Shown piece after piece: positions 36,572-44,228 of a stretch of DNA of 52,393 nucleotides. The position numbers and the translations under genes are program-made. The notes under the pieces are model-generated. The model had not been told where the DNA came from. It ran no database searches and saw only the letters and a list, made by a program, of their open reading frames with translations. Numbering within the stretch: position 1 is the stretch's first letter; each line of letters opens with the position of its first letter. Source of the stretch: Lachnospiraceae bacterium. GTDB lineage: Bacteria > Bacillota > Clostridia > Lachnospirales > Lachnospiraceae. The stretch covers positions 1 through 52,393 of the forward strand of contig JAFLTH010000010.1 of assembly GCA_022510525.1 (NCBI GenBank), read 5' to 3'.

Positions 36572-36686
36572 CGTATAATTTTCTCAATGTGGCACTTAAG
36601 TTGTTTTATTTTTTTAAAATTTGTGTTATTATGATAATAAGTGTAATTATGCTTACAGTTAGTTAAATAAAGTTATGGGGGTTAAA

Positions 36687-37424
36687 ATGAAACGTAAAGG
36701 ACACAAACATAAGGAATCCTTTTCCATATTGCTTATATCCAATGCAGGTAATGAAGGCAGGAAATTTCATATTTCTCAGCTTACACTTCGTCTGCTTATC
36801 TGTATGTTTGTTCTGATATGCGTAGTGGCATTATCTATGAGCTTTATAGTGTTTGGTTTTTATCCTGTCGGAGCAGGACACCGGAATCTGAGCAAACAGT
36901 TGGAAACGCAGGAGCAGCTGGTAGCACAGCTGGAGGCGGAAAAGGAAAATTTGAATAATGAGATATTGGCTCTTCAAGAGGAGAATGAGACTCTTAAGCA
37001 GGCATCTGAAAATAATGATGACGAAACTGATAAAGAGCCGGAATCCGATTCGGATTCTACAATTCCGCGCCGCTATCCGTCTTCAGGGGTAAGTGCGGTT
37101 CTTGCATCCTACTCTGAGGAACAGCCATATCTTTCAATAAACACACATACCGAAGGGAATATAGTAGCAACCGGTAACGGTACGGTGACTACAGTCACAT
37201 CAGACGAAACATACCCGATTATAATTGAAGTAGAACACGACAAAGGCTACAAGTCGCGTTATATGTGCCATCAGGATGCAGAGGTGCAGGCAACCGAGGG
37301 CGCACAGGTTGAAGCAGGCGATACTTTGTTTACTATTACCATAGATGACACACAGCTGGATTATCAGATTACCTTTGAGGAAAATCCAATAGATCCGCTG
37401 ACGGTAATTGAGGCGAAAGGATAA
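36687..37424 (+). CDS. Membrane-anchored coiled-coil protein with degenerate LytM domain
   Basis: A 245-aa inner-membrane protein. Basic residues come first, then a membrane segment at about residues 30-55, a coiled coil rich in Glu/Gln/Leu (about 65-110), a Ser/Asp/Glu linker and a C-terminal beta domain of LytM type (GNIVATGNGTVTTV, then GDTLFTI). M23 metal ligands are not kept: the HLHF position reads DYQITF. So it is probably a cell-wall-associated scaffold or a regulator of a hydrolase. ATG 36687 is preferred over 36675 because GGGGG sits 5 nt before it. It directly precedes a bactofilin gene, a pairing known in many bacteria where the LytM partner helps shape the wall. Confidence 0.82.
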   Translation: MKRKGHKHKESFSILLISNAGNEGRKFHISQLTLRLLICMFVLICVVALSMSFIVFGFYPVGAGHRNLSKQLETQEQLVAQLEAEKENLNNEILALQEENETLKQASENNDDETDKEPESDSDSTIPRRYPSSGVSAVLASYSEEQPYLSINTHTEGNIVATGNGTVTTVTSDETYPIIIEVEHDKGYKSRYMCHQDAEVQATEGAQVEAGDTLFTITIDDTQLDYQITFEENPIDPLTVIEAKG

Positions 37425-37440
37425 AAAGGAGGAGTATATA

Positions 37441-37926
37441 ATGATGGGAAAAAACAAAAACGCAAATTCAGGAACGGAATTAAAGGCCAGAGTCGGAACA
37501 CTGATTGGTAAAGGAGCGGTATTCGATGGTAATCTTTCCGCACCGGAAACTCTTCGAGTAGACGGCACAGTGAATGGTAACTGTGAATGTAAAGAGATAC
37601 TTATTATAGGTGTAGACGGGCAGATTAATGGCGATATTACAGCGCAGAGTGTAATTATTTCCGGCAAAGTAACGGGTGATATTGTGGCGCAGGCAAAATT
37701 AGAGCTTCACTCCACCGGTAAGGTCTCCGGAAATATTACTGCAAGATCTCTTGTAATTGATGAAGATGCATTCTTCGACGGAAGGTGCAGCATGACAACT
37801 AATTCATCAGGGACACCGGTATCTGTAAGCGGAAATACATCCGATAAGTCAGATGGCAAAAAAAATGATAATGACAACAAGTCTGAATCATCAAACGATA
37901 ATGATAAAAATAAGAAAAAATACTAA
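37441..37926 (+). CDS. Bactofilin (polymer-forming cytoskeletal protein)
   Basis: A 161-aa bactofilin. The core (about residues 15-120) is a run of short beta-turn repeats of the right-handed helix type: LIGKGAVFDGNLSAPETLRVDG, then INGDITAQSVIISGKVTGDI and VSGNITARSLVI (read as separate turns). The N- and C-terminal tails are polar and disordered, the latter rich in Ser/Asp/Asn/Lys. Bactofilins self-assemble into nucleotide-free filaments that localise wall enzymes. ATG 37441 has AGGAGGAG 6 nt upstream and lies 16 nt after the LytM-like gene, so the two form an operon. Confidence 0.93.
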   Translation: MMGKNKNANSGTELKARVGTLIGKGAVFDGNLSAPETLRVDGTVNGNCECKEILIIGVDGQINGDITAQSVIISGKVTGDIVAQAKLELHSTGKVSGNITARSLVIDEDAFFDGRCSMTTNSSGTPVSVSGNTSDKSDGKKNDNDNKSESSNDNDKNKKKY

Positions 37927-38094
37927 TTTGTCATAAACGGGTTTATAAATGTAATGAAATTACATAAAAATGGTAAATAAATTATTATTGCCTATAATGT
38001 TTTTTAATGAACCGTACGATATAATTAACAGAAGTGTCAGAACCAATAGGTTCCGAACAGTAACTATTTTAAAATTTTCCAAGGAGGGATTAGC

Positions 38095-38754
38095 ATGAGT
38101 GTAAATGGAGTTACCGGTGCAACCAGCACCTATGATGCTTATCAGACAAGCCAGTCAACTGCATCAAAGGCAGAAGAAAATGTAACAAATAATGGCACAT
38201 CAACAGCTGAGGATAAAGGTGTTGTTTATGAGCCGTCTAACGAAAAAGTAACAGATTCAACAAAGAAAACATATACCCAGAATACAGATTTGGTTAATAA
38301 AATGAAAGCAGATGCTGAAAACAGACAGAAGCAGCTGCAGAGCATTGTTGAGAAGTTATTGGGCCAGCAGGGTCAGACATATAACATTGCAAACGATCTT
38401 TGGAGTATCTTATCAGGCGGTAAGATTGAAGTGGATGAGGCTACCAGATTACAAGCTCAGAAGGATATAGCTGATGACGGATACTGGGGTGTAAATCAGA
38501 CTTCAGACCGTATCCTTGATTTTGCTAAGGCTCTTACAGGAGGAGATCCGGATAAGATTGAAGAGATGCGTGAAGCATTTGAAAAAGGCTACAAGCAGGC
38601 TGAGAAAACCTGGGGCGGTAAGCTTCCTGAGATTTCCAAGCAAACATATGATGCTGTTTTAGAGAAATTTGACAAGTGGGCTGAGGAAGCTGCACAGGCT
38701 AAAACAACAACAGATGCTGCAGCAGAAGCATCAACAACAACTAATACTAATTAA
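38095..38754 (+). CDS. Leaderless unknown protein, Thr/Ala-rich ends
   Basis: A 219-aa protein of unknown function. The N-terminal 60 residues (MSVNGVTGATSTYDAYQT and a Ser/Thr/Asn/Glu-rich stretch) are polar without a signal peptide, like substrates of the flagellar secretion path. The middle is helical and charged, with a conserved-looking ILDFAKALTGGDPDKIEEM and FEKGYKQAEKTWGGKLPEIS; the last 20 residues are Ala/Thr repeats. AAGGAGGG lies 8 nt before ATG 38095. It has a terminator of its own. A TACGATAT box at 38018 with TAAT 16 bp upstream weakly resembles a SigD-type promoter. Coding call firm, function open. Confidence 0.8.
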   Translation: MSVNGVTGATSTYDAYQTSQSTASKAEENVTNNGTSTAEDKGVVYEPSNEKVTDSTKKTYTQNTDLVNKMKADAENRQKQLQSIVEKLLGQQGQTYNIANDLWSILSGGKIEVDEATRLQAQKDIADDGYWGVNQTSDRILDFAKALTGGDPDKIEEMREAFEKGYKQAEKTWGGKLPEISKQTYDAVLEKFDKWAEEAAQAKTTTDAAAEASTTTNTN

Positions 38755-38770
38755 TTATTAGTATGCATTA

Positions 38771-38788
38771 TGCCATATAGGTATGGCA
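38771..38788 (+). repeat. Perfect 7-bp hairpin TGCCATA-TAGG-TATGGCA
   Basis: A short stem-loop between the stop of the 38095 gene and its terminator, with no T-tract of its own. Confidence 0.5.
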
Positions 38789-38804
38789 GTTTGAATTATA
38801 GAAT

Positions 38805-38848
38805 AAAACTCCCGACATTAAAGAGTGACTTTGGTGGCGGGAGTTTTT
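38805..38848 (+). terminator. Rho-independent terminator
   Basis: AAAACTCCCG (38805-38814) pairs perfectly with CGGGAGTTTT (38838-38847), with a minor AAAG/CTTT inner stem and a T tail. Confidence 0.88.
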
Positions 38849-38855
38849 AATTACA

Positions 38856-38884
38856 TTGACAAATTATGCAGGATTGTATAAAAT
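38856..38884 (+). promoter_or_regulatory. SigA-type promoter for ispE-gntR
   Basis: A perfect TTGACA (38856-38861), a 17-bp spacer and TAAAAT (38879-38884) lie about 110 bp before ispE. The resulting leader contains the palindrome GTATAC-T-GTATAC and the two-hairpin element. Confidence 0.65.
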
Positions 38885-38913
38885 TAAGTACAATCTATGG
38901 TATACTGTATACA

Positions 38914-38968
38914 AGGTGAAAAACGATGTTTTTCACCTGCAAGTTTGTACCTGCGGCACAAACATCGC
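38914..38968 (+). ncRNA. Two-hairpin leader element, copy 2 (upstream of ispE)
   Basis: AGGTGAAAAAC-GAT-GTTTTTCACCT (38914-38938, perfect 11-bp stem) is followed by GCAA, then GTTTGT...ACAAAC (38943-38963) and ATCGC. The order, the linker and the GTTTGT/ACAAAC-ATCGC core match copy 1 upstream of plsC in the same sense relative to the gene, while the first-stem sequences differ with pairing kept. Confidence 0.6.
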
Positions 38969-38993
38969 GGGGGTGTGGATAGGCAGGGTTGGT

Positions 38994-39854
38994 ATGGACA
39001 ATATTACTAAGAAAGCATATGCAAAAATAAATCTGGGATTGGATGTTCTAAAGCGCAGGCCGGATGGTTATCATGAAGTAAAGATGGTTATGCAGACAGT
39101 GGACATTTATGATACGCTTACGTTTAATGTCAGCGCACAGCCCGGTATTGTTTTAAATACGGACAATAATGAACTGCCGACAGGGAATGATAATTTAATC
39201 TGCAAGGCAGCGGGAAAACTTCTTGAGGAAAGCGGTATAAAGCAGGGAGTAGAGATTTTTTTGGAAAAAAAGATTCCTGTTGCGGCAGGGATGGCAGGCG
39301 GCAGTGCGGATGCCGCTGCCACATTACTTGGACTGAATGAATTGTTTGAGCTTGGATATTCTCTTGAAGAATTGCAGAAAATAGGCGTCAAGCTGGGTGC
39401 GGATATTCCATACTGTCTTATGGGCGGTACGTCTTTGTCTGAGGGAATAGGAGAGATTTTAACAAAGCTGCCGACACCTCCTCAGTGTACATTACTGATT
39501 GCCAAGCCTGATATCAATGTTTCTACTAAATTTGTCTATGAAAATCTGCATGCAGACAGCCTGACTTATCATCCGGATATTGACGGGATGATAGCAGCCA
39601 TTAAAGAGGGGAGCCTTAGCGGCATAACAGGCAGACTTGGAAATGTTCTTGAAACAGTTACGGTTCGGGAATATCCTGTAATAAATGAAATAAAAACCCT
39701 GATGAAGGATGAGGGCGCGGAAGGTGCACTGATGAGCGGAAGCGGACCAACGGTATTTGGTATTTTTACAGACGCAAAAGCGGCAAAAAATGCCGCAAAG
39801 GAAATTGCGATAGAGGAACTTGCAAAACAGGTCTTTGTGACCGGATTCATTTGA
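38994..39854 (+). CDS. ispE: 4-diphosphocytidyl-2-C-methyl-D-erythritol kinase
   Basis: A 286-aa GHMP kinase of the MEP isoprenoid pathway. The N-terminal AYAKINLGLDVLKRRPDGYHEV and the ATP loop PVAAGMAGGSADAAATL are family signatures, and MSGSGPTVFGIF near the end is the third GHMP motif. ATG 38994 is the start by alignment to the family; upstream the ribosome binding site is weak (GGGTTGG), so the structured leader may affect initiation. A GntR regulator gene follows after 13 bp, so the two are cotranscribed. Confidence 0.95.
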   Translation: MDNITKKAYAKINLGLDVLKRRPDGYHEVKMVMQTVDIYDTLTFNVSAQPGIVLNTDNNELPTGNDNLICKAAGKLLEESGIKQGVEIFLEKKIPVAAGMAGGSADAAATLLGLNELFELGYSLEELQKIGVKLGADIPYCLMGGTSLSEGIGEILTKLPTPPQCTLLIAKPDINVSTKFVYENLHADSLTYHPDIDGMIAAIKEGSLSGITGRLGNVLETVTVREYPVINEIKTLMKDEGAEGALMSGSGPTVFGIFTDAKAAKNAAKEIAIEELAKQVFVTGFI

Positions 39855-39867
39855 TGGGGGAACATAT

Positions 39868-40551
39868 ATGGGTGATAGTTTTCAGGCTGATATGGATGAA
39901 TTCCTTCCTTTGAGGGATGTTGTGTTCAATACACTCAGAAAGGCGATTTTAACCGGAGAATTGAAGCCGGGAGAGCACCTTATGGAAATACATCTTGCCA
40001 ACAAACTAGGGGTCAGCAGGACGCCTATAAGAGAGGCGATTCGTAAGCTGGAGCTGGAAGGTCTTGTAATCATGATTCCAAGACGCGGGGCTTTAGTGGC
40101 ACAGATTACCGAAAAGGATCTTAAAGATGTACTGGAGGTAAGAAGAGCTCTGGATGCACTCTGTGCCGAACTGGCCTGTGAAAGAATCACACAGGAAGAA
40201 AAGCAGCAGTTAAAAGCAGCCTGTGATGAGTTTGAAAAAGCAACAAAGACAGGTGATACAACAACCATAGCGACAGCGGATGTAAAACTGCATGAAATCA
40301 TTGTGGAAGCTACCGGGAACCGGAGGCTTATCCAAATGATCAAAAAACTTTCGGATCAGATGTACAGATATCGTTTTGAATATATTAAAGAAAAAGACCA
40401 GCATAATAATCTGATAGAAGAACATAGAATGATTTATGAAAGCATAATTAATAATGACAAGGAACAGGCAGCCAGAGCTGCCAAGGTGCACATTGATAAT
40501 CAGGAGAAATCCATAATCAAGCAGATAAGGATGGAGAATAAAGAGAAATAA
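39868..40551 (+). CDS. GntR-family regulator, FadR subfamily (FCD domain)
   Basis: A 227-aa regulator. Residues 10-75 form the winged helix (LRKAILTGELKPGEHL, then GVSRTPIREAIRKLELEGLV). Residues about 85-220 are the all-helical FCD ligand domain; histidines in KLHEIIVEATGN and EEHRMIYESI are the usual metal or ligand sites. FCD ligands are typically organic acids; the one here is unknown. Genes of this type right after ispE are common in Clostridia, but a regulatory tie to isoprenoids is not established. Confidence 0.93.
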   Translation: MGDSFQADMDEFLPLRDVVFNTLRKAILTGELKPGEHLMEIHLANKLGVSRTPIREAIRKLELEGLVIMIPRRGALVAQITEKDLKDVLEVRRALDALCAELACERITQEEKQQLKAACDEFEKATKTGDTTTIATADVKLHEIIVEATGNRRLIQMIKKLSDQMYRYRFEYIKEKDQHNNLIEEHRMIYESIINNDKEQAARAAKVHIDNQEKSIIKQIRMENKEK

Positions 40552-40592
40552 AATATATTATTATCGGAATATTCATCAAGTTACAGGCAATA

Positions 40593-40634
40593 CTCCTTTA
40601 TAAGCCAGATACAGACGTATTGGCATAAAGGAGG
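40593..40634 (+). promoter_or_regulatory. Ribosome-binding-site-sequestering hairpin
   Basis: CTCCTTTAT-aa-GCCA (40593-40607) pairs with TGGC-ATAAAGGAG (40621-40633): a 13-bp stem with a 2-nt bulge that buries most of the AAAGGAGG of the 40642 gene. CTCCTTTAT is a full anti-Shine-Dalgarno. Translation should be low unless the stem opens. Confidence 0.55.
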
Positions 40635-40641
40635 ATATAAG

Positions 40642-40974
40642 ATGAATTATTTAAGAAGTTTCTTTTTAGGAATATATAATAAGGTATATAGCTTGAGCAA
40701 GAATCAGTATATTCAGCTCACAGGCGCGGCAGTAGGACTTGTAGCTCTGGTCTGGTGGTGTGTGCTTTATCCGGAGCTTTGTTTTCCAAGGGATACTTAT
40801 GAGGCCGTTTATGAGACGGATGATATATATGAGGATGTAATTACTGAGGCAGAGGATGAAAATAAGGAATCCGATTTCGGAACATCCGGAATATATCCTG
40901 ATATACTGAGAGCCAATGACGAACAAATAGTTATTAAGAGCAGACTGTTTGAGTGGCTTAGTCAGAAAAAATAA
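40642..40974 (+). CDS. Small single-pass membrane protein, unknown
   Basis: A 110-aa protein. Residues about 26-46 (LTGAAVGLVALVWWCVLYPEL) form one membrane segment, with a basic N-terminal side (YNKVYSLSKNQ). An acidic tail follows (EAVYETDDIYEDVITEAEDENKE) and a short basic end. No family is recognised. AAAGGAGG lies 7 nt before ATG 40642 but inside a hairpin. It sits between gntR and murI; the spacing of 51 bp to murI leaves cotranscription possible. Confidence 0.75.
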   Translation: MNYLRSFFLGIYNKVYSLSKNQYIQLTGAAVGLVALVWWCVLYPELCFPRDTYEAVYETDDIYEDVITEAEDENKESDFGTSGIYPDILRANDEQIVIKSRLFEWLSQKK

Positions 40975-41025
40975 TATTTAGAAAATCATCGGAGAAAAAA
41001 GAAATAAAAGGAGTATTGGCATGTT

Positions 41026-41859
41026 ATGAAAAATAATGATTTGCTTTGTAATGCGCCGATAGGGGTTTTTGATTCCGGAGTCGGCGGATTGACAGTGGCA
41101 AGAGAAATAATGCGCCAGCTGCCGAATGAAAGGATAGTGTATTTTGGTGATACTGCAAGAGTGCCTTACGGCAGTAAATCACGGGATACAATAACAAGAT
41201 TTTCGAGACAGATTGTCAGATTTCTGCAGATGCAGGAAGTAAAGGCAATTGTAGTTGCCTGCAATACCGCAAGCGCATACGCACTCGATGAACTGGAGCA
41301 TGAAGTGGACATACCGATAATCGGAGTGGTAAAGCCGGGAGCCAGAACTGCAATAGAAGCAACGCACAATGGTAAAATAGGAGTTATTGCTACCGAAGCA
41401 ACCATTGGGAGCGGAATCTATAAAAGATACATAGAAGAAAATGACACAAGTGTCAGTGTGATAGAGAAAGCCTGTCCGCTATTTGTGCCGCTTGTAGAAG
41501 AAGGGTTATGGGAAGACCCGGTTACGGATGAGATAGCCAGAAGGTATCTTACGGAATTGATTGATATAGACATTGATACCCTGATTCTTGGATGTACGCA
41601 TTATCCGCTGATACGTTCAACCGTTGGCAAGGTTATGGGAGATAAAGTGACCCTTGTCAATCCGGCTTATGAAACTGCAAGAGAGTTAAAAGAGCTGCTT
41701 GAAAAAGAGGGACTTGAGAGTGAAAAAAGACCCGAGCTTGGGACCGAGTTGTATCGCTTTTTTGTAAGTGATGCCGCGGATAAGTTTCAGAAGTTTGCCA
41801 ATTCCATTATTCCTTACGGGATTCTTTCTGCTAAGGCAATCAATATAGAGGAATATTAG
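41026..41859 (+). CDS. murI: Glutamate racemase
   Basis: A 277-aa racemase that supplies D-glutamate for peptidoglycan. The opening GVFDSGVGGLTVAREI and the two catalytic cysteines, Cys79 (VVACNTASA) and Cys190 (LILGCTHYPLI), are intact. ATG 41026 is preceded by AAGGAG 12 nt upstream, slightly long; an ATG at 41020 opens only a two-codon frame. A DUF1934 gene follows 35 bp downstream. Confidence 0.96.
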   Translation: MKNNDLLCNAPIGVFDSGVGGLTVAREIMRQLPNERIVYFGDTARVPYGSKSRDTITRFSRQIVRFLQMQEVKAIVVACNTASAYALDELEHEVDIPIIGVVKPGARTAIEATHNGKIGVIATEATIGSGIYKRYIEENDTSVSVIEKACPLFVPLVEEGLWEDPVTDEIARRYLTELIDIDIDTLILGCTHYPLIRSTVGKVMGDKVTLVNPAYETARELKELLEKEGLESEKRPELGTELYRFFVSDAADKFQKFANSIIPYGILSAKAINIEEY

Positions 41860-41893
41860 GTTTGTATGCTGAAAGAAAGGTCCGGTTATTGTT

Positions 41894-42319
41894 ATGACCA
41901 AAGATGTGTTGATAGAGTTTAGTTCCGTCCAGTACGGTGCAGAATCCGTATCATCTAAAACCGAATATACCGTACAAGGTGTATATTATGAGAAAAACAA
42001 GAAGCATTATCTTCTCTATGACGAAGTTATGGAAGGTTTCAAAGAACCTGTAAAAAACAAGGTCAAATTTGGAAAAGATAATCTTGAAATCATAAGAAGC
42101 GGACCTGTAAATGTGCGTATGTTTTTTGAAAGCGGCAAGAAAAACGTCGCAAATTATAACACTCCTTATGGAGAGATACAGCTTGGCATAAACACTAAAA
42201 AAATTATTATTTCTCATTCTCCCGATAATATTTCAATAAACGTGGAATATTCGATTGAGTCCGACGGCCAGCCGCTTTCAGAGTGTATTATCAGCATAAA
42301 AATACAACCTTCTATTTAA
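41894..42319 (+). CDS. DUF1934 (YwiB-type) beta-barrel protein
   Basis: A 141-aa protein of the DUF1934 family, small lipocalin-like barrels of unknown function in Firmicutes, often next to argS or wall genes. The characteristic alternation is visible: EYTVQGVYYEKNKKHYLLYDE, then VKFGKDNLEIIRSG and NTPYGEIQLGINTKKI (shown as separate strands). It lies 35 bp after murI and is likely cotranscribed. Its last 8 bp overlap the end of the convergent 42312 gene. Confidence 0.88.
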   Translation: MTKDVLIEFSSVQYGAESVSSKTEYTVQGVYYEKNKKHYLLYDEVMEGFKEPVKNKVKFGKDNLEIIRSGPVNVRMFFESGKKNVANYNTPYGEIQLGINTKKIIISHSPDNISINVEYSIESDGQPLSECIISIKIQPSI

Positions 42320-42788
42320 CAGGTGTAGCACCGGCTTTTTCCTGCGCTTTTTCAATAGCGCGTTTGAAGAAGCCTTTTTTCTTCTGTTCTACCGGCGCCT
42401 GTTTACCATGAAGACCTTTGACATCGGTAATATATATTCCGCTTACAACGGCTTTTACTTCTTTTTTTACAGGTATGGAATCGAAAATCTTCTCATCCGA
42501 GATTAGGGACATTATCTGTGGACCGACCTTTGCCTTTACAATTGGCAATTTAGAGTTCCTAAGCATCTTGGGAGTCTGATCAACGACCATTTGCGGCAGT
42601 CCGGCATCCTTTAGCCGCATTCGCTTTTTATCGATTATAAGCATCGAAACAGTCTGTTTCATAGCATCTATCTGAGCCTGCTGCTCTTCCTGCTTCTTCT
42701 GCATTTTTTTGCCTAAAAAGTATAAAACTACCATTGCGATTATAAGAACCGCCACAATGCACAATATTACTATTGTTGCTGTTTTCAT
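42312..42788 (-). CDS. Single-pass membrane protein, unknown
   Basis: A 158-aa protein. ATG 42788 is chosen (GGGGG about 11 nt upstream) because it gives a membrane segment right at the start (residues 5-27, TIVILCIVAVLIIAMVVLYF). A short coiled region rich in Gln/Lys (KKMQKKQEEQQAQIDAMKQ) follows, then a soluble domain with conserved-looking RLKDAGLPQMVVDQTPKML, and a Lys-rich end. I do not recognise the family. It may be a conserved Lachnospiraceae protein. The 3' end overlaps the convergent DUF1934 gene by 8 bp, with no terminator between. Confidence 0.75.
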   Translation of the reverse strand: MKTATIVILCIVAVLIIAMVVLYFLGKKMQKKQEEQQAQIDAMKQTVSMLIIDKKRMRLKDAGLPQMVVDQTPKMLRNSKLPIVKAKVGPQIMSLISDEKIFDSIPVKKEVKAVVSGIYITDVKGLHGKQAPVEQKKKGFFKRAIEKAQEKAGATPVK

Positions 42789-42972
42789 ATTAATAAACCC
42801 CCGTTCTTGTGGTCGAAAAATTTTCAACCTTTCTAAAGCCTGATATTCCATATTTTAGCATTGAATTGAATATTAGGCAAGGGATGGAGAGATTATTTTA
42901 TAATAAACACTTTCGTTAAATGCCAAATTATGATATATTTATCTGTATATAAAACAAGAAAGGCAAGCTGTT

Positions 42973-44163
42973 ATGTTTAGAAAAAAAATTGCGTTATTGT
43001 CGGCAGTTGTGCTGACTGTAGGCATGTTGTCCGCGTGTGGAAACAATACGTCAGAAAATAATGCAGACAATAGTGTGGAAAATACCGTGGACAGTAAGGC
43101 GGATAATGATGCGGGAAATACCACTGATAATAGTGTAGATAATACATCAGGCAATGATGCAGACTATGTATATATCAGTGAATTAAAGGCTGATGATTAT
43201 GTCACATTGGGTGAATATAAAGGTATTGAGCTTAATGAGACACCACCATCAGTTTCCGAGGATGACGTTAGTCAATATATCAATACTTATGTTCTGTCGT
43301 CACAAGCAACTACTGTACCTGTAGAAGACAGAACTGATGTTCGAGAAGGGGATACGGTCAATATTGATTATGCCGGTTATAAAGACGGAGTTGCATTTTC
43401 CGGAGGTACGGCACAGGGCTATGACCTGACTATCGGTTCAGGGACTTTTATTCCGGGATTTGAGGATGGACTTATCGGAAGTAATCTAGGAGATACCGTC
43501 TCACTGGATCTGACTTTTCCGGAGAATTACGGTAATGCTGATCTGGCAGGTGCTGCGGTAGTTTTCGAGGTTAAAGTTAATAGTATCTCGGTTACGGAAG
43601 TGCCGGAGCTTACAGACGAACTGGTACAGGAACTGAATATCGGAGACTGCTCTACTGTAGAAGAATTAAGAGATTATATGTATGATTATTTATATTCAAA
43701 TGCAGAAAGCACATATAGCACGACACTTAGAAATGATATAACTAAAGCGGTTAAGGCAAATTGCACATTTAAAGAAGAACTTCCGGAGAAACTGATAGAC
43801 CGCTATTATGATTTATTGATAGAAGATATGTTAGCGGCTGCATCATATTATGGTATGGATTTAAGTACTTACATTCAGAATGCTTACAACATGGATGAAG
43901 AGACTTATACCGAAATCGCAAGAGACAATGCACGGAATATGGCTGAGCAGTATATAATGTTTCAGGCGATTGCTGATATGGAAGAACTCAATATGACAGA
44001 TGAAGAAATAGATACGACCAGTGAAGAATGGGCGTCCAATTATGGATATGAATCGGTTGATGCCTTATTAAATCAGATAGATAAAGATACACTTAGTGAG
44101 TATTTTATGGCGGAAAAAGTAGTAGAATTCCTGCTTGAAAATGCAAATATTAATACAAATTAA
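42973..44163 (+). CDS. Lipoprotein FKBP-type peptidyl-prolyl isomerase (trigger-factor-like)
   Basis: A 396-aa lipoprotein (lipobox LSAC, lipid Cys22). An Asn/Asp/Thr linker of about 45 residues follows with imperfect short repeats. The FKBP domain (about residues 115-205) shows GDTVNIDYAGYKDGVAFSGG and GSGTFIPGFEDGLIG, the usual catalytic region. The rest is a trigger-factor-like C-terminal helical chaperone part (LTDELVQELNIGDCSTVEEL onwards). It therefore looks like an extracytoplasmic trigger factor that folds exported proteins, perhaps including the large surface proteins here, but that is inference. AsnRS follows after 65 bp. Confidence 0.9.
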   Translation: MFRKKIALLSAVVLTVGMLSACGNNTSENNADNSVENTVDSKADNDAGNTTDNSVDNTSGNDADYVYISELKADDYVTLGEYKGIELNETPPSVSEDDVSQYINTYVLSSQATTVPVEDRTDVREGDTVNIDYAGYKDGVAFSGGTAQGYDLTIGSGTFIPGFEDGLIGSNLGDTVSLDLTFPENYGNADLAGAAVVFEVKVNSISVTEVPELTDELVQELNIGDCSTVEELRDYMYDYLYSNAESTYSTTLRNDITKAVKANCTFKEELPEKLIDRYYDLLIEDMLAAASYYGMDLSTYIQNAYNMDEETYTEIARDNARNMAEQYIMFQAIADMEELNMTDEEIDTTSEEWASNYGYESVDALLNQIDKDTLSEYFMAEKVVEFLLENANINTN

Positions 44164-44228
44164 CCGGAGTGAGAGATAAGTTTGATTATACTAATAAACC
44201 ATAATAAATGAAAGGTAAGGTTATAGAG

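Noticed and set aside
37990-38040. SigD (FliA) promoter before the 38095 gene
   Set aside because: The TACGATAT box and TAAT at 16 bp match only partly; too weak to call as a feature of its own.
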